Positions 9,407 through 17,746 of a stretch of 50,819 nucleotides of DNA are shown here, piece after piece. Position numbers and translations under genes: made by a program. The stretch comes from an uncultured Bacilli bacterium (lineage in GTDB: Bacteria; Bacillota_I; Bacilli_A; RF39; UBA660): positions 1 to 50,819 of the forward strand of contig CALVIC010000007.1 in NCBI GenBank assembly GCA_944329365.1. The letters run 5' to 3'. The notes under the pieces are model-generated. The model had not been told where the DNA came from. It did not search any database and saw only the letters and a program-made list of their open reading frames with translations. Positions within the stretch are counted from its first letter, which is position 1. Every line of letters begins with the position of its first letter.

Positions 9407-10339
9407 ATGAAGAGTAAGATATTTAAGACTTTGGATGAACAGATTCAAATTTTAAGGTCTAAAGGTTTAGTTGTAAATGATGAAATAAAAGCTCGGAATA
9501 TTTTATTTAGAGAAAATTATTTCTTTATAAGTGGGTATAGACATTTATTTATGAAAAAAAATGTTAAAGATACCTTTTTACCTGGTACGACATTTGAGGA
9601 GCTTTATGCAACTTTTGTGTTTGATAGGGAAATAAGAAATACGTTTTTTAAAAATATTTTGATTGTGGAAAACAATATTAAGTCAATAATGAGTTATCAA
9701 CTTTCTAGGAAGTACGGTTTTAAAGAAAAGAATTATTTAAATCCGGATAATTTTGTTCAAGATAGTTTGCAAACTAGACAGGTTCATGATGTTTTAAATA
9801 AAGTGAGAAGGCAGATAAGGGTTAATGGCCGAAAACATTCAGCAACGATGCACTATATCGATAATTATGGTTATATTCCACTTTGGATTTTAGTTAAAGT
9901 TTTATCGTTTGGAATTATGTCAGAGTTTTTCAACATTTTGAAGTATGAGGATCAAAAGGATATTGTTCAATACTATAATATTTCAGTTGAAAACATGGAA
10001 ATTAATTTAAATTTACTTTCTAATTTTCGAAATGTATGTGCGCATGAAGATATTTTATATGATCATCGAACTCAAAGGTCTATTCCAAATTGTAAGTATC
10101 ATGAACTTCTAAATATTCCAAAGGAAGAAGATGAATATATTTATGGGAAAAATGATTTGTTTAGTTTAGTAATTATTTTAAAACAGATGCTTAGTAAAGA
10201 GGATTTTAAAAACTTAATGATTGAAATAAAACAAGAAGTAAAAAAACTCGATGACATTGTGTCAACGGTTCCTTTAACGAGAATTTTAGAGAGAATAGGT
10301 TTTCCAAATAACTGGATGGAAATAGAATATTTAGATTAG
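9407..10339 (+). CDS. Abi_2 (AbiD/AbiF) abortive-infection family protein
   Basis: 310 residues of the Abi_2 family, which protects lactococci against phage by stopping growth of the infected cell. The N-terminus has IQILRSKGL and the family block RENYFFISGYRHLF. A central FDREIRNTFFKNILIVENNIK follows, and the HEPN-type RNase motif is FRNVCAHEDILYD (R-x4-6-H; about residues 206-218). This suggests RNA cleavage on activation. It stands alone between an amidase and a protease, with its own promoter and no obvious antitoxin, as is usual for AbiF. AGGTGA precedes ATG 9407. Whether it acts in defence is inferred from the family. Confidence 0.85.
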   Translation: MKSKIFKTLDEQIQILRSKGLVVNDEIKARNILFRENYFFISGYRHLFMKKNVKDTFLPGTTFEELYATFVFDREIRNTFFKNILIVENNIKSIMSYQLSRKYGFKEKNYLNPDNFVQDSLQTRQVHDVLNKVRRQIRVNGRKHSATMHYIDNYGYIPLWILVKVLSFGIMSEFFNILKYEDQKDIVQYYNISVENMEINLNLLSNFRNVCAHEDILYDHRTQRSIPNCKYHELLNIPKEEDEYIYGKNDLFSLVIILKQMLSKEDFKNLMIEIKQEVKKLDDIVSTVPLTRILERIGFPNNWMEIEYLD

Positions 10340-10349
10340 GAGGCAGTTT

Positions 10350-11426
10350 ATGCGCGAGAAAATTATACATATTGTAGTGGTTATTTTGTGTGTGGCTTTA
10401 GCTATTTGCGGAACTTGGTATTTTATGAGAAATAATGGTGAAGTTGTTACAGGTACTAAGAAGAATGTAACAATTACGGAAGATAATTCGATTAGTGAAG
10501 CGATTGACAAGGTTTACGATGCGGTTGTTGTAGTTGATAATTATAGCCGTGGGAGACTTACAGGTTATGGTTCTGGATTTGTCTACAAGAAAGATTCTAA
10601 GCAAGGTTATATTTTAACTAATTATCATGTAGTTGAAGGTGCGGATGAAGTTAAAGTGGAACTTTCTTCTGGCAAAGAGGTTGATGCCAAGGTTTTAGGT
10701 ACTGACGAGTATACTGATATAGCTGTACTTGGAATTGATCCGGATGCGGTAACAACGGTTGCCGAACTTGGTGATAGTTCTGAAGCTAAACTTGGTGATA
10801 CGATATTTACAGTAGGAACTCCTGTTAGTCAAGATTATGCAGGTACAGTTACTAAAGGTATTATTTCTGGCGAGAATAGAGAGGTTACTTTAGAAAATGA
10901 CGGTCAAGAATATGTAATGGAAGCGATTCAAATTGATGCGTCTATTAATCCTGGTAATAGTGGAGGGCCACTTGTAAATATTAATGGTCAAGTTATTGGT
11001 GTTAATTCAGTTAAATTAGTCGAGTCTTCTGTCGAAGGTATGGGATTTGCTATTCCAATTGAGGTTGCAACCGCGCAACTTGATAAGCTTGAAAACGGTA
11101 AGGAAGTAGAAAGACCAGTTATTGGTGTTTCATTATATGATGTTAATAATATTGCTGCTTTATATCAACAAGGTATTAAACTTGATGATAGTATTAAAAA
11201 TGGAGTGGTAGTTAACTCAGTTGAGGCTGATTCTGATGCTGATAAGGCTGGATTAAAGGCTGGAGATGTGATTCTTAAGATCGATGGAACTGATGTTAGA
11301 AATTCTGCTCATTTGAAATATATATTATATAAACATAATATTGGCGAAAGTGTTAAGTTGACAATTAGTCGAGATGGTAAAGAGAGAGAATTAACACTTC
11401 AGTTAACCAAAAAATTAGGAAATTAA
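10350..11426 (+). CDS. HtrA/DegP-family serine protease
   Basis: Membrane-anchored quality-control protease, 358 residues. Membrane segment about 6-25, trypsin-like domain with the triad His93 (NYHVVEG), Asp123 (YTDIAVL) and Ser204 (NPGNSGGP), then one PDZ domain (about 260-352: GVVVNSVEADSDADKAGLKAGD). It degrades misfolded proteins at the outer membrane face. AGGAGG precedes ATG 10350. The gene is 10 bases after the Abi gene and may share its transcript. The length and domain order are standard for Firmicutes. Confidence 0.93.
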   Translation: MREKIIHIVVVILCVALAICGTWYFMRNNGEVVTGTKKNVTITEDNSISEAIDKVYDAVVVVDNYSRGRLTGYGSGFVYKKDSKQGYILTNYHVVEGADEVKVELSSGKEVDAKVLGTDEYTDIAVLGIDPDAVTTVAELGDSSEAKLGDTIFTVGTPVSQDYAGTVTKGIISGENREVTLENDGQEYVMEAIQIDASINPGNSGGPLVNINGQVIGVNSVKLVESSVEGMGFAIPIEVATAQLDKLENGKEVERPVIGVSLYDVNNIAALYQQGIKLDDSIKNGVVVNSVEADSDADKAGLKAGDVILKIDGTDVRNSAHLKYILYKHNIGESVKLTISRDGKERELTLQLTKKLGN

Positions 11427-11459
11427 TTAGGAGACTTTTAAAAAAAGTAGTTAAAATTA

Positions 11460-11494
11460 AAAAGTAAAATTAGTTTATACTATTTTACTTTTTT
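11460..11494. terminator. Bidirectional terminator between htrA and the hydrolase
   Basis: AAAAGTAAAAT (11460-11470) pairs with ATTTTACTTTT (11482-11492), and AGT/ACT extends the stem inward to a 4-base loop. A-run and T-run flank it, so it can serve both convergent genes. Confidence 0.8.
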
Positions 11495-11539
11495 GCTTGA
11501 TCAAATAAATATATAAAATAAAAGGACTTTTCGGTTCTT

Positions 11540-11968
11540 TTAACGTATTTCCGGGCAAACGCCTGGAGCTGGGGCATAGAAGCAATGATTTTTATATCTA
11601 CCAGTATTGTATTGGTCCCACCATGTCGATTTACAGCTTTCACCCGAGGCTGGGGCATAGAACCATAAAGCATTTGTGGCGGGATAGTAGTATTCACCTC
11701 TTAAGACTCTGTCAGCTAAATTTCTTTCAATTGTTGTTGGATTACTGAAAAATAGTGGACTGTCAACGCCAGAGAAACCGCCTGGATTTTGATAGATGAC
11801 ATCGGTTATTGTTCTGACGTTATTAAAAGTTAAGCAGTTAGCAAGGGCTCTATTGATGACGACGTCGCCAACCATAAGCATTCCAAGGTCACCTTCACCA
11901 ACAGCTTCAGCTCGCATTAATCTTGCGAGTAAATCTCGTTCGTTGCTCGCATAATTTATAATTGCCAT
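11540..11968 (-). CDS. SleB-like cell wall hydrolase (Hydrolase_2)
   Basis: 142 residues. The pattern LLARLMRAEAVGEGDLGMLMVGDVVINR matches the catalytic core of the SleB/CwlJ hydrolases (Glu in RAEA), lytic enzymes best known for spore cortex breakdown. It has no signal peptide or wall-binding domain, like CwlJ. The C-terminus repeats a short FYAPA(S/P)G motif. The start MAIINYA is preceded by GGTGAT at 4-5 bases. No other sporulation gene is visible nearby, so a role in vegetative wall turnover is equally possible. Confidence 0.8.
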   Translation of the reverse strand: MAIINYASNERDLLARLMRAEAVGEGDLGMLMVGDVVINRALANCLTFNNVRTITDVIYQNPGGFSGVDSPLFFSNPTTIERNLADRVLRGEYYYPATNALWFYAPASGESCKSTWWDQYNTGRYKNHCFYAPAPGVCPEIR

Positions 11969-12098
11969 AGATATCACCGGTTTATTATATGCGTTTAGAT
12001 GGTTAATGTTCGAATGATGGGTTATTTTGTCTGAACGTTATTTTCTAGAAAAAAATTTTTAAAAAAATATCGTTCGAGCATTAAATGGGAATTTTTTG

Positions 12099-12563
12099 TT
12101 ATAATTTGTATTTTGTTATTAAATGATTAAGGAGAGCTTTTGTGCCTTTTTCTATTTCTTTATATGTTAAATCAAAGTTACCAGTATACCACGGGTCGGC
12201 AATGTCTTTGGAATTATCTGTGAAGTCTAATAGTTTGAATATCTTTTTATTTTTGTCGTTTTGAAATATTCTTTGTAAATTGCGGTAATTAGATGAATCC
12301 ATGACAATGAAATAATCAAAATCATTATATTCGTTTGCCATAATTTGTGATGCAAAGTGAAAGTTATATGGAATATTGTGTTTTTTTAGTTCTAAAGCAG
12401 CTTGGGGGTGCAAGTGATTACCTTGTTCTTCATTACTTGTTCCTTTAGAGGTTATGTAAAAATTATTTTGAAGGTTTTCTTTGGTTACAAGATTTTTAAA
12501 TACAAATTCGGCCATTGGTGAACGGCAAATATTTCCAAGGCAGATAAAACATATTTTAATCAT
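12099..12563 (-). CDS. Low-molecular-weight protein-tyrosine phosphatase
   Basis: 154 residues. The N-terminal P-loop CLGNICRSPMAE holds nucleophile Cys8 and Arg14; the general acid lies in DPWYTG near residue 120. It removes phosphate from tyrosine or arginine residues, and in Gram-positives often counters a kinase in capsule or stress control; no kinase gene is nearby. ATG 12563 is preferred since AAAGGAAA is 9 bases upstream; ATG 12569 is too close to it. TATAAT on the minus strand at 12591-12586 gives a very short leader. Confidence 0.9.
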   Translation of the reverse strand: MIKICFICLGNICRSPMAEFVFKNLVTKENLQNNFYITSKGTSNEEQGNHLHPQAALELKKHNIPYNFHFASQIMANEYNDFDYFIVMDSSNYRNLQRIFQNDKNKKIFKLLDFTDNSKDIADPWYTGNFDLTYKEIEKGTKALLNHLITKYKL

Positions 12564-12626
12564 ATTCATTTTCCTTTCTTTTTTTATTATAACATTTTTA
12601 ACTATAATTTTTCTATTGTTTTTAAA

Positions 12627-12656
12627 TTGACCTTTTTTTAGGAAAAATAGTATAAT
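12627..12656 (+). promoter_or_regulatory. Promoter of the GdpP-like gene
   Basis: TTGACC (12627-12632) and TATAAT (12651-12656) are 18 bp apart, and ATG 12682 lies 25 bases beyond. It sits back to back with the phosphatase promoter. Confidence 0.65.
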
Positions 12657-12681
12657 GGTTATAAATATGGAGGCGGATTTA

Positions 12682-13842
12682 ATGGATAATGAGAGGATAA
12701 AAGAGTTATCAGAGAGGTTAGAAGAGAATATAGACGGAGCATCAAAAGTTTTTATAGTCGGTCATAATAATCCCGATTATGATGCGATTGGCTCAGCTTT
12801 AGGTATTGCTACTATTGTTAAATTTTTAGGAAAGGATGCATATATTATTATTAATGATGGTCTGTCAAAGCTTGATTTAGGTGTTCAAAATATATTAGCG
12901 GCTAATAGTAGTTATTATAATATTATTACTTTAGAGGATTTTAGAAAATTAGTCGATGATGATTCTATGTTAATTACGACGGATGTCAATAAGAAATATA
13001 TGGTGTCAGTTAGAGATGATTTGAGGAGCTTTAAAAAGGTAATGCTTATCGATCATCACCTTGATGACGAGTTTACGATTGATGCTGATTATAAGTATAT
13101 AGATGTAGCAGCTTCTAGTGCGAGTGAGATTGTCACAAGGGTTTTAAAAAAGATGAATATAGATTATTCTTTGAAGTTAGCTAATGCGCTTTTAGCGGGG
13201 ATTATTTTGGATACAAAACGGTTTCAAAAGAATACTTCTTTATCTACTTTTCAAGCAACCGAGGAGTTGTGCCAGCGGGGTGCGGATTATGAAGCGGTAA
13301 ATCGTTTGTTTGTTTCAGATTTTAAAGAGGCAACAGAGATTAACTTTTTGATTTCGGGAAATGAGGAGTTAAGTAATACAAGGATAGTCGCATATCCTCA
13401 ATTGCTTGGCGCACCGACAGTGTCTTTTACAGTAAATAGAAATAAGCCTTCGACGATGTATAATCAAGTGACTTTAGCTAAGACGGCTGACCAGATGCTT
13501 AATTACAATGTGGATGCGAGTTTTGTTCTTGGATATGTAAGTCCTGATGATGTTGGAATAAGTGCGCGTAGTCGAGGAGATTTTAATGTCGGTGAGGTTT
13601 TGGCAAAGTTACAATATTTAGATTTACCACAAGTAGAATTATTAGCTTTTAATCCTTCAGAGATTGTAAAAAGTGGTGGTGGAAATAAACAAAATGCTGG
13701 GGGCCGCGTTACGACGGCTGATATTTTCAAATTAGAGAGAGAAATTCAGAGGCAAGTCGAGGAAGTTTTAGAGGTTAGTAATGGTCCAGTGTCACTTGTC
13801 GGCGATGATAATCAATTATCAAAAAGATCTTTTAAAAGGTAA
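12682..13842 (+). CDS. Soluble GdpP-like DHH-DHHA1 phosphodiesterase
   Basis: 386 residues, similar along its length to the catalytic half of GdpP, which hydrolyses c-di-AMP. DHH-domain metal sites are kept: GHNNPDYDAIGSALG (27-41), Asp101, IDHH (123-126) and LDTK (Asp177). The C-terminal DHHA1 part has VGISARSRGDFNV. The family's GGGGH motif reads SGGGNKQNAGG with Asn335 (AAT) for His, and about 25 extra residues precede it. The membrane segments, PAS and degenerate GGDEF domains of GdpP are absent. GGAGG lies 8 bases before ATG 12682. CdaA at 43470 would make its substrate. Confidence 0.82.
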   Translation: MDNERIKELSERLEENIDGASKVFIVGHNNPDYDAIGSALGIATIVKFLGKDAYIIINDGLSKLDLGVQNILAANSSYYNIITLEDFRKLVDDDSMLITTDVNKKYMVSVRDDLRSFKKVMLIDHHLDDEFTIDADYKYIDVAASSASEIVTRVLKKMNIDYSLKLANALLAGIILDTKRFQKNTSLSTFQATEELCQRGADYEAVNRLFVSDFKEATEINFLISGNEELSNTRIVAYPQLLGAPTVSFTVNRNKPSTMYNQVTLAKTADQMLNYNVDASFVLGYVSPDDVGISARSRGDFNVGEVLAKLQYLDLPQVELLAFNPSEIVKSGGGNKQNAGGRVTTADIFKLEREIQRQVEEVLEVSNGPVSLVGDDNQLSKRSFKR

Positions 13843-13846
13843 AGAG

Positions 13847-13869
13847 CATGAAAAATTTCATGTTTTTTT
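13847..13869 (+). terminator. Terminator after the GdpP-like gene
   Basis: CATGA(AA) and (TT)TCATG form a short stem followed by seven T residues, 5 bases after the stop codon. Confidence 0.7.
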
Positions 13870-13930
13870 AACAAGTGTGTCAATAGTAGAGATATAAACG
13901 GAAATTTAATAATGGCTTAGAAAAATGGTG

Positions 13931-13954
13931 ATATACCTAAGGATAGGTGTATAT
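13931..13954 (+). repeat. Inverted repeat around the SDR ribosome binding site
   Basis: ATATACCTA (13931-13939) can pair with TAGGT-g-TATAT (13944-13954), enclosing AGGTG and reaching the ATG at 13953. It could be an operator or a translation-blocking hairpin left from when the gene was intact. Confidence 0.4.
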
Positions 13955-14838
13955 GGATTTAAAAAAATTATTTGGTTATGAAGGAAAAAATGTCGTGATT
14001 ACAGGTGCAGCTTATGGAATGAGTGGGTCGGCAACAGAGTTATTACTTGAGCTTGGTGCTAATGTTTATGCGATTGATGTTAATCCAATTGATTTACCTG
14101 TTAAAAAGGCTTATCAAGCTGATTTAAGTGATAAGAAACAGATTTATAAGGTGATTTCTTCTTTACCAAAGAAGATCGCTGCGTTATTTTTGTGTCATGG
14201 TATTGCTGGGTTTAAGGGTAGAGAGTTATTAGTTCAAAAGGTTAATTTTTATAGTCAAAAGTATATGACTGAATAGTTAATCGATAGAATTAGTGATCAC
14301 GGTTCTGTAACATTTATTGTGTCTGTCGGTGGCTTTGGCTGGCAAACAGGTTTATCCTAAGGCGGTTGAACTTGTCAATTTAAAGTCTTGGGATGAGGCG
14401 ATGAAGTGGTACGATAAACATCCGAAGGAGATTGAAAGTTCTTATGTTTTTGCTAAACAATGTTTACTTTCTTATGTGACTTATAAGTGTATGAGTACAG
14501 AATTTATTAATAGAAAGATTAGAATTAATGCGATTAATCCGGGTGATACAACGACGGGTTTAAAGGATGATTCTAATAGGTCAACTAGTCCAACCGGTAA
14601 TGCGGAAGAAGGTGCTCAAATGATTGAGAATATTTTTCTTAAGAGCTGGAATGGATATGCCGCTGAACCTAAGGATATGGGTTATCCAATGGTCGTAGTG
14701 GGTAGTGATATTTGTTCTTATATGTCAGGGCAACTTATTTATATTGATTATGGTTTGACTTCAAGTTTGACGAGTATGGCTTTACTTAAATCCGATGATA
14801 AAACTATCGAAGATATTTCACACGAAGCGAATGAATAA
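13953..14838 (+). pseudogene. Broken short-chain dehydrogenase/reductase (3-alpha-HSD/coniferyl-alcohol DH-like)
   Basis: Two pieces of one classical SDR. The first has ITGAAYGMSG (NAD-binding TGxxxGxG, last Gly to Ser) and LFLCHGIAG, then an in-frame TAG at 14274-14276. Translation past it gives SDHGSVTFIVSVGG, the expected SDR strand, then reaches a TAA after GWQTGLS. The rest, from about 14358, lies in another frame and holds the catalytic Tyr-Lys (YVFAK) and INAINPGDTTTGL to a normal C-terminus. So there is one nonsense change and one frameshift. Codon use is like its neighbours, suggesting recent decay. A sequencing error could explain one lesion but hardly both. Confidence 0.85.
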
Positions 14839-14844
14839 AAAAAT

Positions 14845-14870
14845 CTACATGAAATAATTCATGTAGTATT
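14845..14870. terminator. Bidirectional terminator
   Basis: CTACATGAA (14845-14853) and TTCATGTAG (14858-14866) with loop ATAA form a perfect 9-bp stem, with A-run on the left and T-run on the right. It lies between the SDR pseudogene and the convergent dehydrogenase gene. Confidence 0.85.
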
Positions 14871-14872
14871 TT

Positions 14873-15838
14873 TTATAATTTTTTATGTAATTTTAATAAG
14901 GAAATTAACATTTTGTCGCGATATTCAGCTAATGAAGCATCATCGTTTCCAATTTCTTTTGGCCTGTTTTTAAGTGATTCTTCGACACCTTTTCTTGCTA
15001 TTTCTGGGAATTCTTTAGGAAAATCCTTAAAATCGGCCATATCATGAAGCCAGAGACTAATAGATGAGTCTAGATGTTTCATAAGTCCATCGATATGTCC
15101 TTCTCCACCACCTAGTTCGAAGACTAAACTTGGTCCCATAATGGCCCATCTTAGGCCTGGCCCGTAAGTTACGGCTTTATCAGCGTCTTCAATGGTACAA
15201 ACGCCTTTCATGACGAGGTTACAAACTTCACGGTAAACAGCCATTTGAATACGATTACAGATGAAACCTAGGGCTTCTTTTTGTAAAACGACGGGTTCTT
15301 TATCGATTTTTTGATAAAAATCTTTAGCTGTTTCTAAGACTTTTTCATCAGTTTTTTCACCTTTTGTAAGTTCAACTAAAGGTATTAGGTGTGGTGGATT
15401 GTAAGGATGAGCTCCAATGAATCTTTCTGGATGTTTAGCATTTTTGGCAATTTCAGTTACTAAAAGTCCAGATGTTGATGAAGCGATGATAGTATCTTCT
15501 TTTGTATATTTTTCCATTTCTTCAACCATTTTTTGTTTTATCTCATAATTTTCTGGTCCAGATTCGGTGATAAAGTCTACATCTTTAACAGCTTCTTCCA
15601 TATTCGTAGTATAGTTGATGCGATTTTCAATTTCTGAAATTCCTTCATCGGTTACGACATCGTTTTGTTTTAAATTTAGTAAGCTTTCGTGAATTCGAGT
15701 TTTGGCAAGTTTTAATTTTTCATCAGTTAAGTCATAAACGTTTACTGATAATTTTTTTAGGGAATAGTATAAGGCCCAGCTATAGCCAATAACTCCAGCA
15801 CCAACGCAAGCTACTTTTTTAATATTTTGAGTTTCCAT
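14873..15838 (-). CDS. 3-hydroxyacyl-CoA dehydrogenase family oxidoreductase
   Basis: 321 residues. NAD-binding motif VACVGAGVIGYSWA (about 9-22), DFITESGPENYEIK, then the catalytic-loop region SSTSGLLVTEIA and GAHPYNPPHLIPLVE with the conserved His; the C-terminal helical domain begins near 190 (GFICNRIQMAVYREV). This branch of the family includes L-carnitine dehydrogenase, L-gulonate 3-dehydrogenase and lambda-crystallin as well as 3-hydroxybutyryl-CoA dehydrogenase, and the PYNPPHLIPLVE form fits the carnitine/gulonate side better. GGAGG precedes ATG 15838. It faces the broken SDR gene, possibly remnants of one catabolic locus. Confidence 0.8.
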   Translation of the reverse strand: METQNIKKVACVGAGVIGYSWALYYSLKKLSVNVYDLTDEKLKLAKTRIHESLLNLKQNDVVTDEGISEIENRINYTTNMEEAVKDVDFITESGPENYEIKQKMVEEMEKYTKEDTIIASSTSGLLVTEIAKNAKHPERFIGAHPYNPPHLIPLVELTKGEKTDEKVLETAKDFYQKIDKEPVVLQKEALGFICNRIQMAVYREVCNLVMKGVCTIEDADKAVTYGPGLRWAIMGPSLVFELGGGEGHIDGLMKHLDSSISLWLHDMADFKDFPKEFPEIARKGVEESLKNRPKEIGNDDASLAEYRDKMLISLLKLHKKL

Positions 15839-15941
15839 ATTTATACCTCCAATATAATTGTAGTTTTTTTAGCGAAAAAAAACAAGTTATATTGTTTTGC
15901 GAGTTGTTAAAAAGTGTATAGGAAAATTTTATTATAATAAA

Positions 15942-15962
15942 AAAAGATTATAAAAATCTTTT
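15942..15962 (-). terminator. Terminator after tRNA-Trp
   Basis: Read on the minus strand, AAAAGAT pairs with ATCTTTT, followed by a T-run, 13 bases past the tRNA 3' end. Confidence 0.6.
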
Positions 15963-15974
15963 AATTTACAAAAA

Positions 15975-16050
15975 TGGCAGGGGTGGCAAGACTTGAACTC
16001 ACGACATTCGGTTTTGGAGACCGACGTTCTACCAACTGAACTACACCCCT
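15975..16050 (-). tRNA. tRNA-Trp(CCA)
   Basis: 76 bases on the minus strand. Acceptor AGGGGTG pairs with CACCCCT, with encoded GCCA end; D arm GTTCAGTTGGTAGAAC; anticodon stem TCGGT/ACCGA with loop CTCCAAA giving anticodon CCA; T arm with GTTCAAG. It reads UGG only; no UGA-reading tRNA-Trp is present here, in agreement with TGA stop codons in the window. Confidence 0.95.
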
Positions 16051-16163
16051 AAATGTGTTACAGATAGATTATATCATATTTTGAGTGATGATTCAATAGT
16101 TCTTGATTTGATAATATGGTGAAAAATGAGGTATAATATTAAAAGAAAGTGAAGGTGATTAGA

Positions 16164-16958
16164 TTGAAGTATTGTCCAAATTGTGGTAGTGAAAATGAGG
16201 AGGATGCAGTATTTTGTAAGATATGCGCGTTTAGATTCGATAATGAAAGTATTTATGATAATAATAAAGATAAGGTTGTAACTAAAACTAAGACTAAGGT
16301 TAAAAGAAAAGGTGGCAAGGATAGGACGAAGGTAAAATATAAAGAGGGTAAAATTGAGAGAAGAATGAGTTTTTTTGAAAAATTTATGATGTTTTTCTTC
16401 ATTTTACTTTGTATTGCTTTGATAGGGGCGTGCGGAATTTTAGCTTACCATATTTATGAGACGGAAAATATAGAGGTTCCAGATGTTTTAGGTGAGACTT
16501 ATGATGGAGCTTGTAAAATATTAAAGAGTTCTAATTTGAATTGTTCAGAGGTTTTAGAGGAGACTGATGATGAGGATGAAGTTGGAATTGTTTTAAAGCA
16601 GAGTAAAAGAGGCGGCTCTAAAGCGGCCGAAAATGCGGTTATTAAGCTTACAGTTGGAGTTTTAGATACACATGTGGTTGTTCCGAATGTCGAGGGAATG
16701 AGTTTAGAAGAGGCTTTAGAAAAGTTAAATGACGCTTCAGTAAGTTATAAGCTTGAATATGAGGAAACAGATGATAAAGACAATGTCGTTTTAAAGCAAA
16801 GTGTTAAGGCTGGTAAGAAAATAGAAAATACGGATGTTGTTACTTTGACTATTGCAAGACATAAAGAGCAACCTGAAGAAGATGCAGATAATACAAATAG
16901 TAGTGATACTAATGAGGGTAATAGTACAGATATGGATAGTTCTAGTGTAGATGAATAA
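16164..16958 (+). CDS. Zinc-ribbon membrane protein with two PASTA domains
   Basis: 264 residues. An N-terminal zinc ribbon (Cys4, Cys7, Cys18, Cys21: CPNCG and CKIC), a basic linker rich in TKVKRKG, one membrane segment (about 74-96), and outside two PASTA domains (about 104-166 and 172-235), each starting VPDV/VPNV and ending with an LxVG-type strand. PASTA domains bind muropeptides or lipid II in kinases and penicillin-binding proteins. There is no kinase domain, so it may pass a wall signal to its cytoplasmic zinc ribbon. The tail is Asp/Ser/Asn-rich. TTG 16164 is preferred because AAGGTGAT is placed as at other genes; GTG 16149 has no site. Confidence 0.75.
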   Translation: MKYCPNCGSENEEDAVFCKICAFRFDNESIYDNNKDKVVTKTKTKVKRKGGKDRTKVKYKEGKIERRMSFFEKFMMFFFILLCIALIGACGILAYHIYETENIEVPDVLGETYDGACKILKSSNLNCSEVLEETDDEDEVGIVLKQSKRGGSKAAENAVIKLTVGVLDTHVVVPNVEGMSLEEALEKLNDASVSYKLEYEETDDKDNVVLKQSVKAGKKIENTDVVTLTIARHKEQPEEDADNTNSSDTNEGNSTDMDSSSVDE

Positions 16959-16978
16959 AAAGTGTTAAACACTTTTTT
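16957..16978 (+). terminator. Terminator after the PASTA gene
   Basis: AAAAAGTGT pairs with ACACTTTTTT around a 3-4 base loop, directly after the stop codon. Confidence 0.75.
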
Positions 16979-16996
16979 GTTTGAGAGGAGTATTTA

Positions 16997-17737
16997 ATGA
17001 TTAAGCATGATTTTATAAATTATAAAGGAAATAATTATTCTTATATTTATACGTATGGAAATAACGATAAACTAGTTGTGATGATTCACGGCCTTGGAAT
17101 GGATAAAACAGGTTATGGAAATTTCGATATTTTAGCGTCTAGATTGTTTGACGAGGGATTTGATAGTTTAAGGTTTGATTTAATTGGTCATGGAGAATCT
17201 TTGGGAAGTAGTTTAGATTTGACTTTAGCAGGAACACTCGAAGTCTTGGAAGAGTTGTTAAAGGTTTGTGATTTTAAAAAGCTTTATTTACTAGGGGCAA
17301 GTTATGGCTGTGCGGTGGCAACTTTATATCCTAAGATGTGTGAAAAAATTGTTTTATGGAGTCCGGCATTCGGTTATAAAAAAGAGATAAATAATCCGAG
17401 GACGTGGTTTGTGAGTGAGTTTTTAGGGGAAAAGGCGATAGAAAAAATAAAAAAGAATGGGTATGCGAACTTTGGCATTACAGGGCCTAAATTTAACATG
17501 AATTTGATTAACGATATAAATAGGTATGATCCGGTAAGTGTTTTAAAGGAAAAGAAATGTAATATTAAAATTTTTCATGGTGATAATGATAAGGTTGAAA
17601 GTTATGAGACTTCTTTGAGGCTTGCGGAGATGGTGCCTAATGTTTTAGTGGAGATAGTTAAAGGTGGTAGCCATTGCTTTAACGATGGGACGAGTGGTGA
17701 GGTAATAGAAAAAACAATTAACTTTTTAGATAGCTAA
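16997..17737 (+). CDS. Alpha/beta hydrolase
   Basis: 246 residues with the serine-hydrolase fold. The oxyanion-hole motif is IHGLGMD, the nucleophile elbow GASYG (Ser near residue 105), the acid in FHGDNDKV and the catalytic His in GGSHCF. It resembles monoacylglycerol lipase and acyl-transferring or esterase members; the substrate cannot be told. It has no signal peptide, so it is cytoplasmic. GAGAGGAG precedes ATG 16997. The 3' end takes part in a shared terminator with glmS. Confidence 0.85.
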   Translation: MIKHDFINYKGNNYSYIYTYGNNDKLVVMIHGLGMDKTGYGNFDILASRLFDEGFDSLRFDLIGHGESLGSSLDLTLAGTLEVLEELLKVCDFKKLYLLGASYGCAVATLYPKMCEKIVLWSPAFGYKKEINNPRTWFVSEFLGEKAIEKIKKNGYANFGITGPKFNMNLINDINRYDPVSVLKEKKCNIKIFHGDNDKVESYETSLRLAEMVPNVLVEIVKGGSHCFNDGTSGEVIEKTINFLDS

Positions 17738-17746
17738 TTGTTTTTT
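17709..17746. terminator. Bidirectional terminator between the hydrolase gene and glmS
   Basis: AAAAAACAATTA (17709-17720) and TAATTGTTTTTT (17735-17746) form a 12-bp stem with a 14-base loop. The left arm is coding for the hydrolase C-terminus, and the right arm reaches the glmS stop. Confidence 0.85.

Noticed and set aside
11485..11697. Reading frame on the minus strand overlapping the hydrolase gene
   Set aside because: It is a shadow frame of the SleB-like gene, without a ribosome binding site.
12005..12085. LexA-like boxes (GTTCGAAT, GAACG, CGTTCGAG)
   Set aside because: None forms the CGAAC-N4-GTTCG palindrome; the halves are at irregular spacing.
14274..14276. Stop-codon readthrough or recoding of TAG in the SDR gene
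   Set aside because: TAG ends several intact genes here, and a separate frameshift follows 80 bases later; pseudogene decay explains both.
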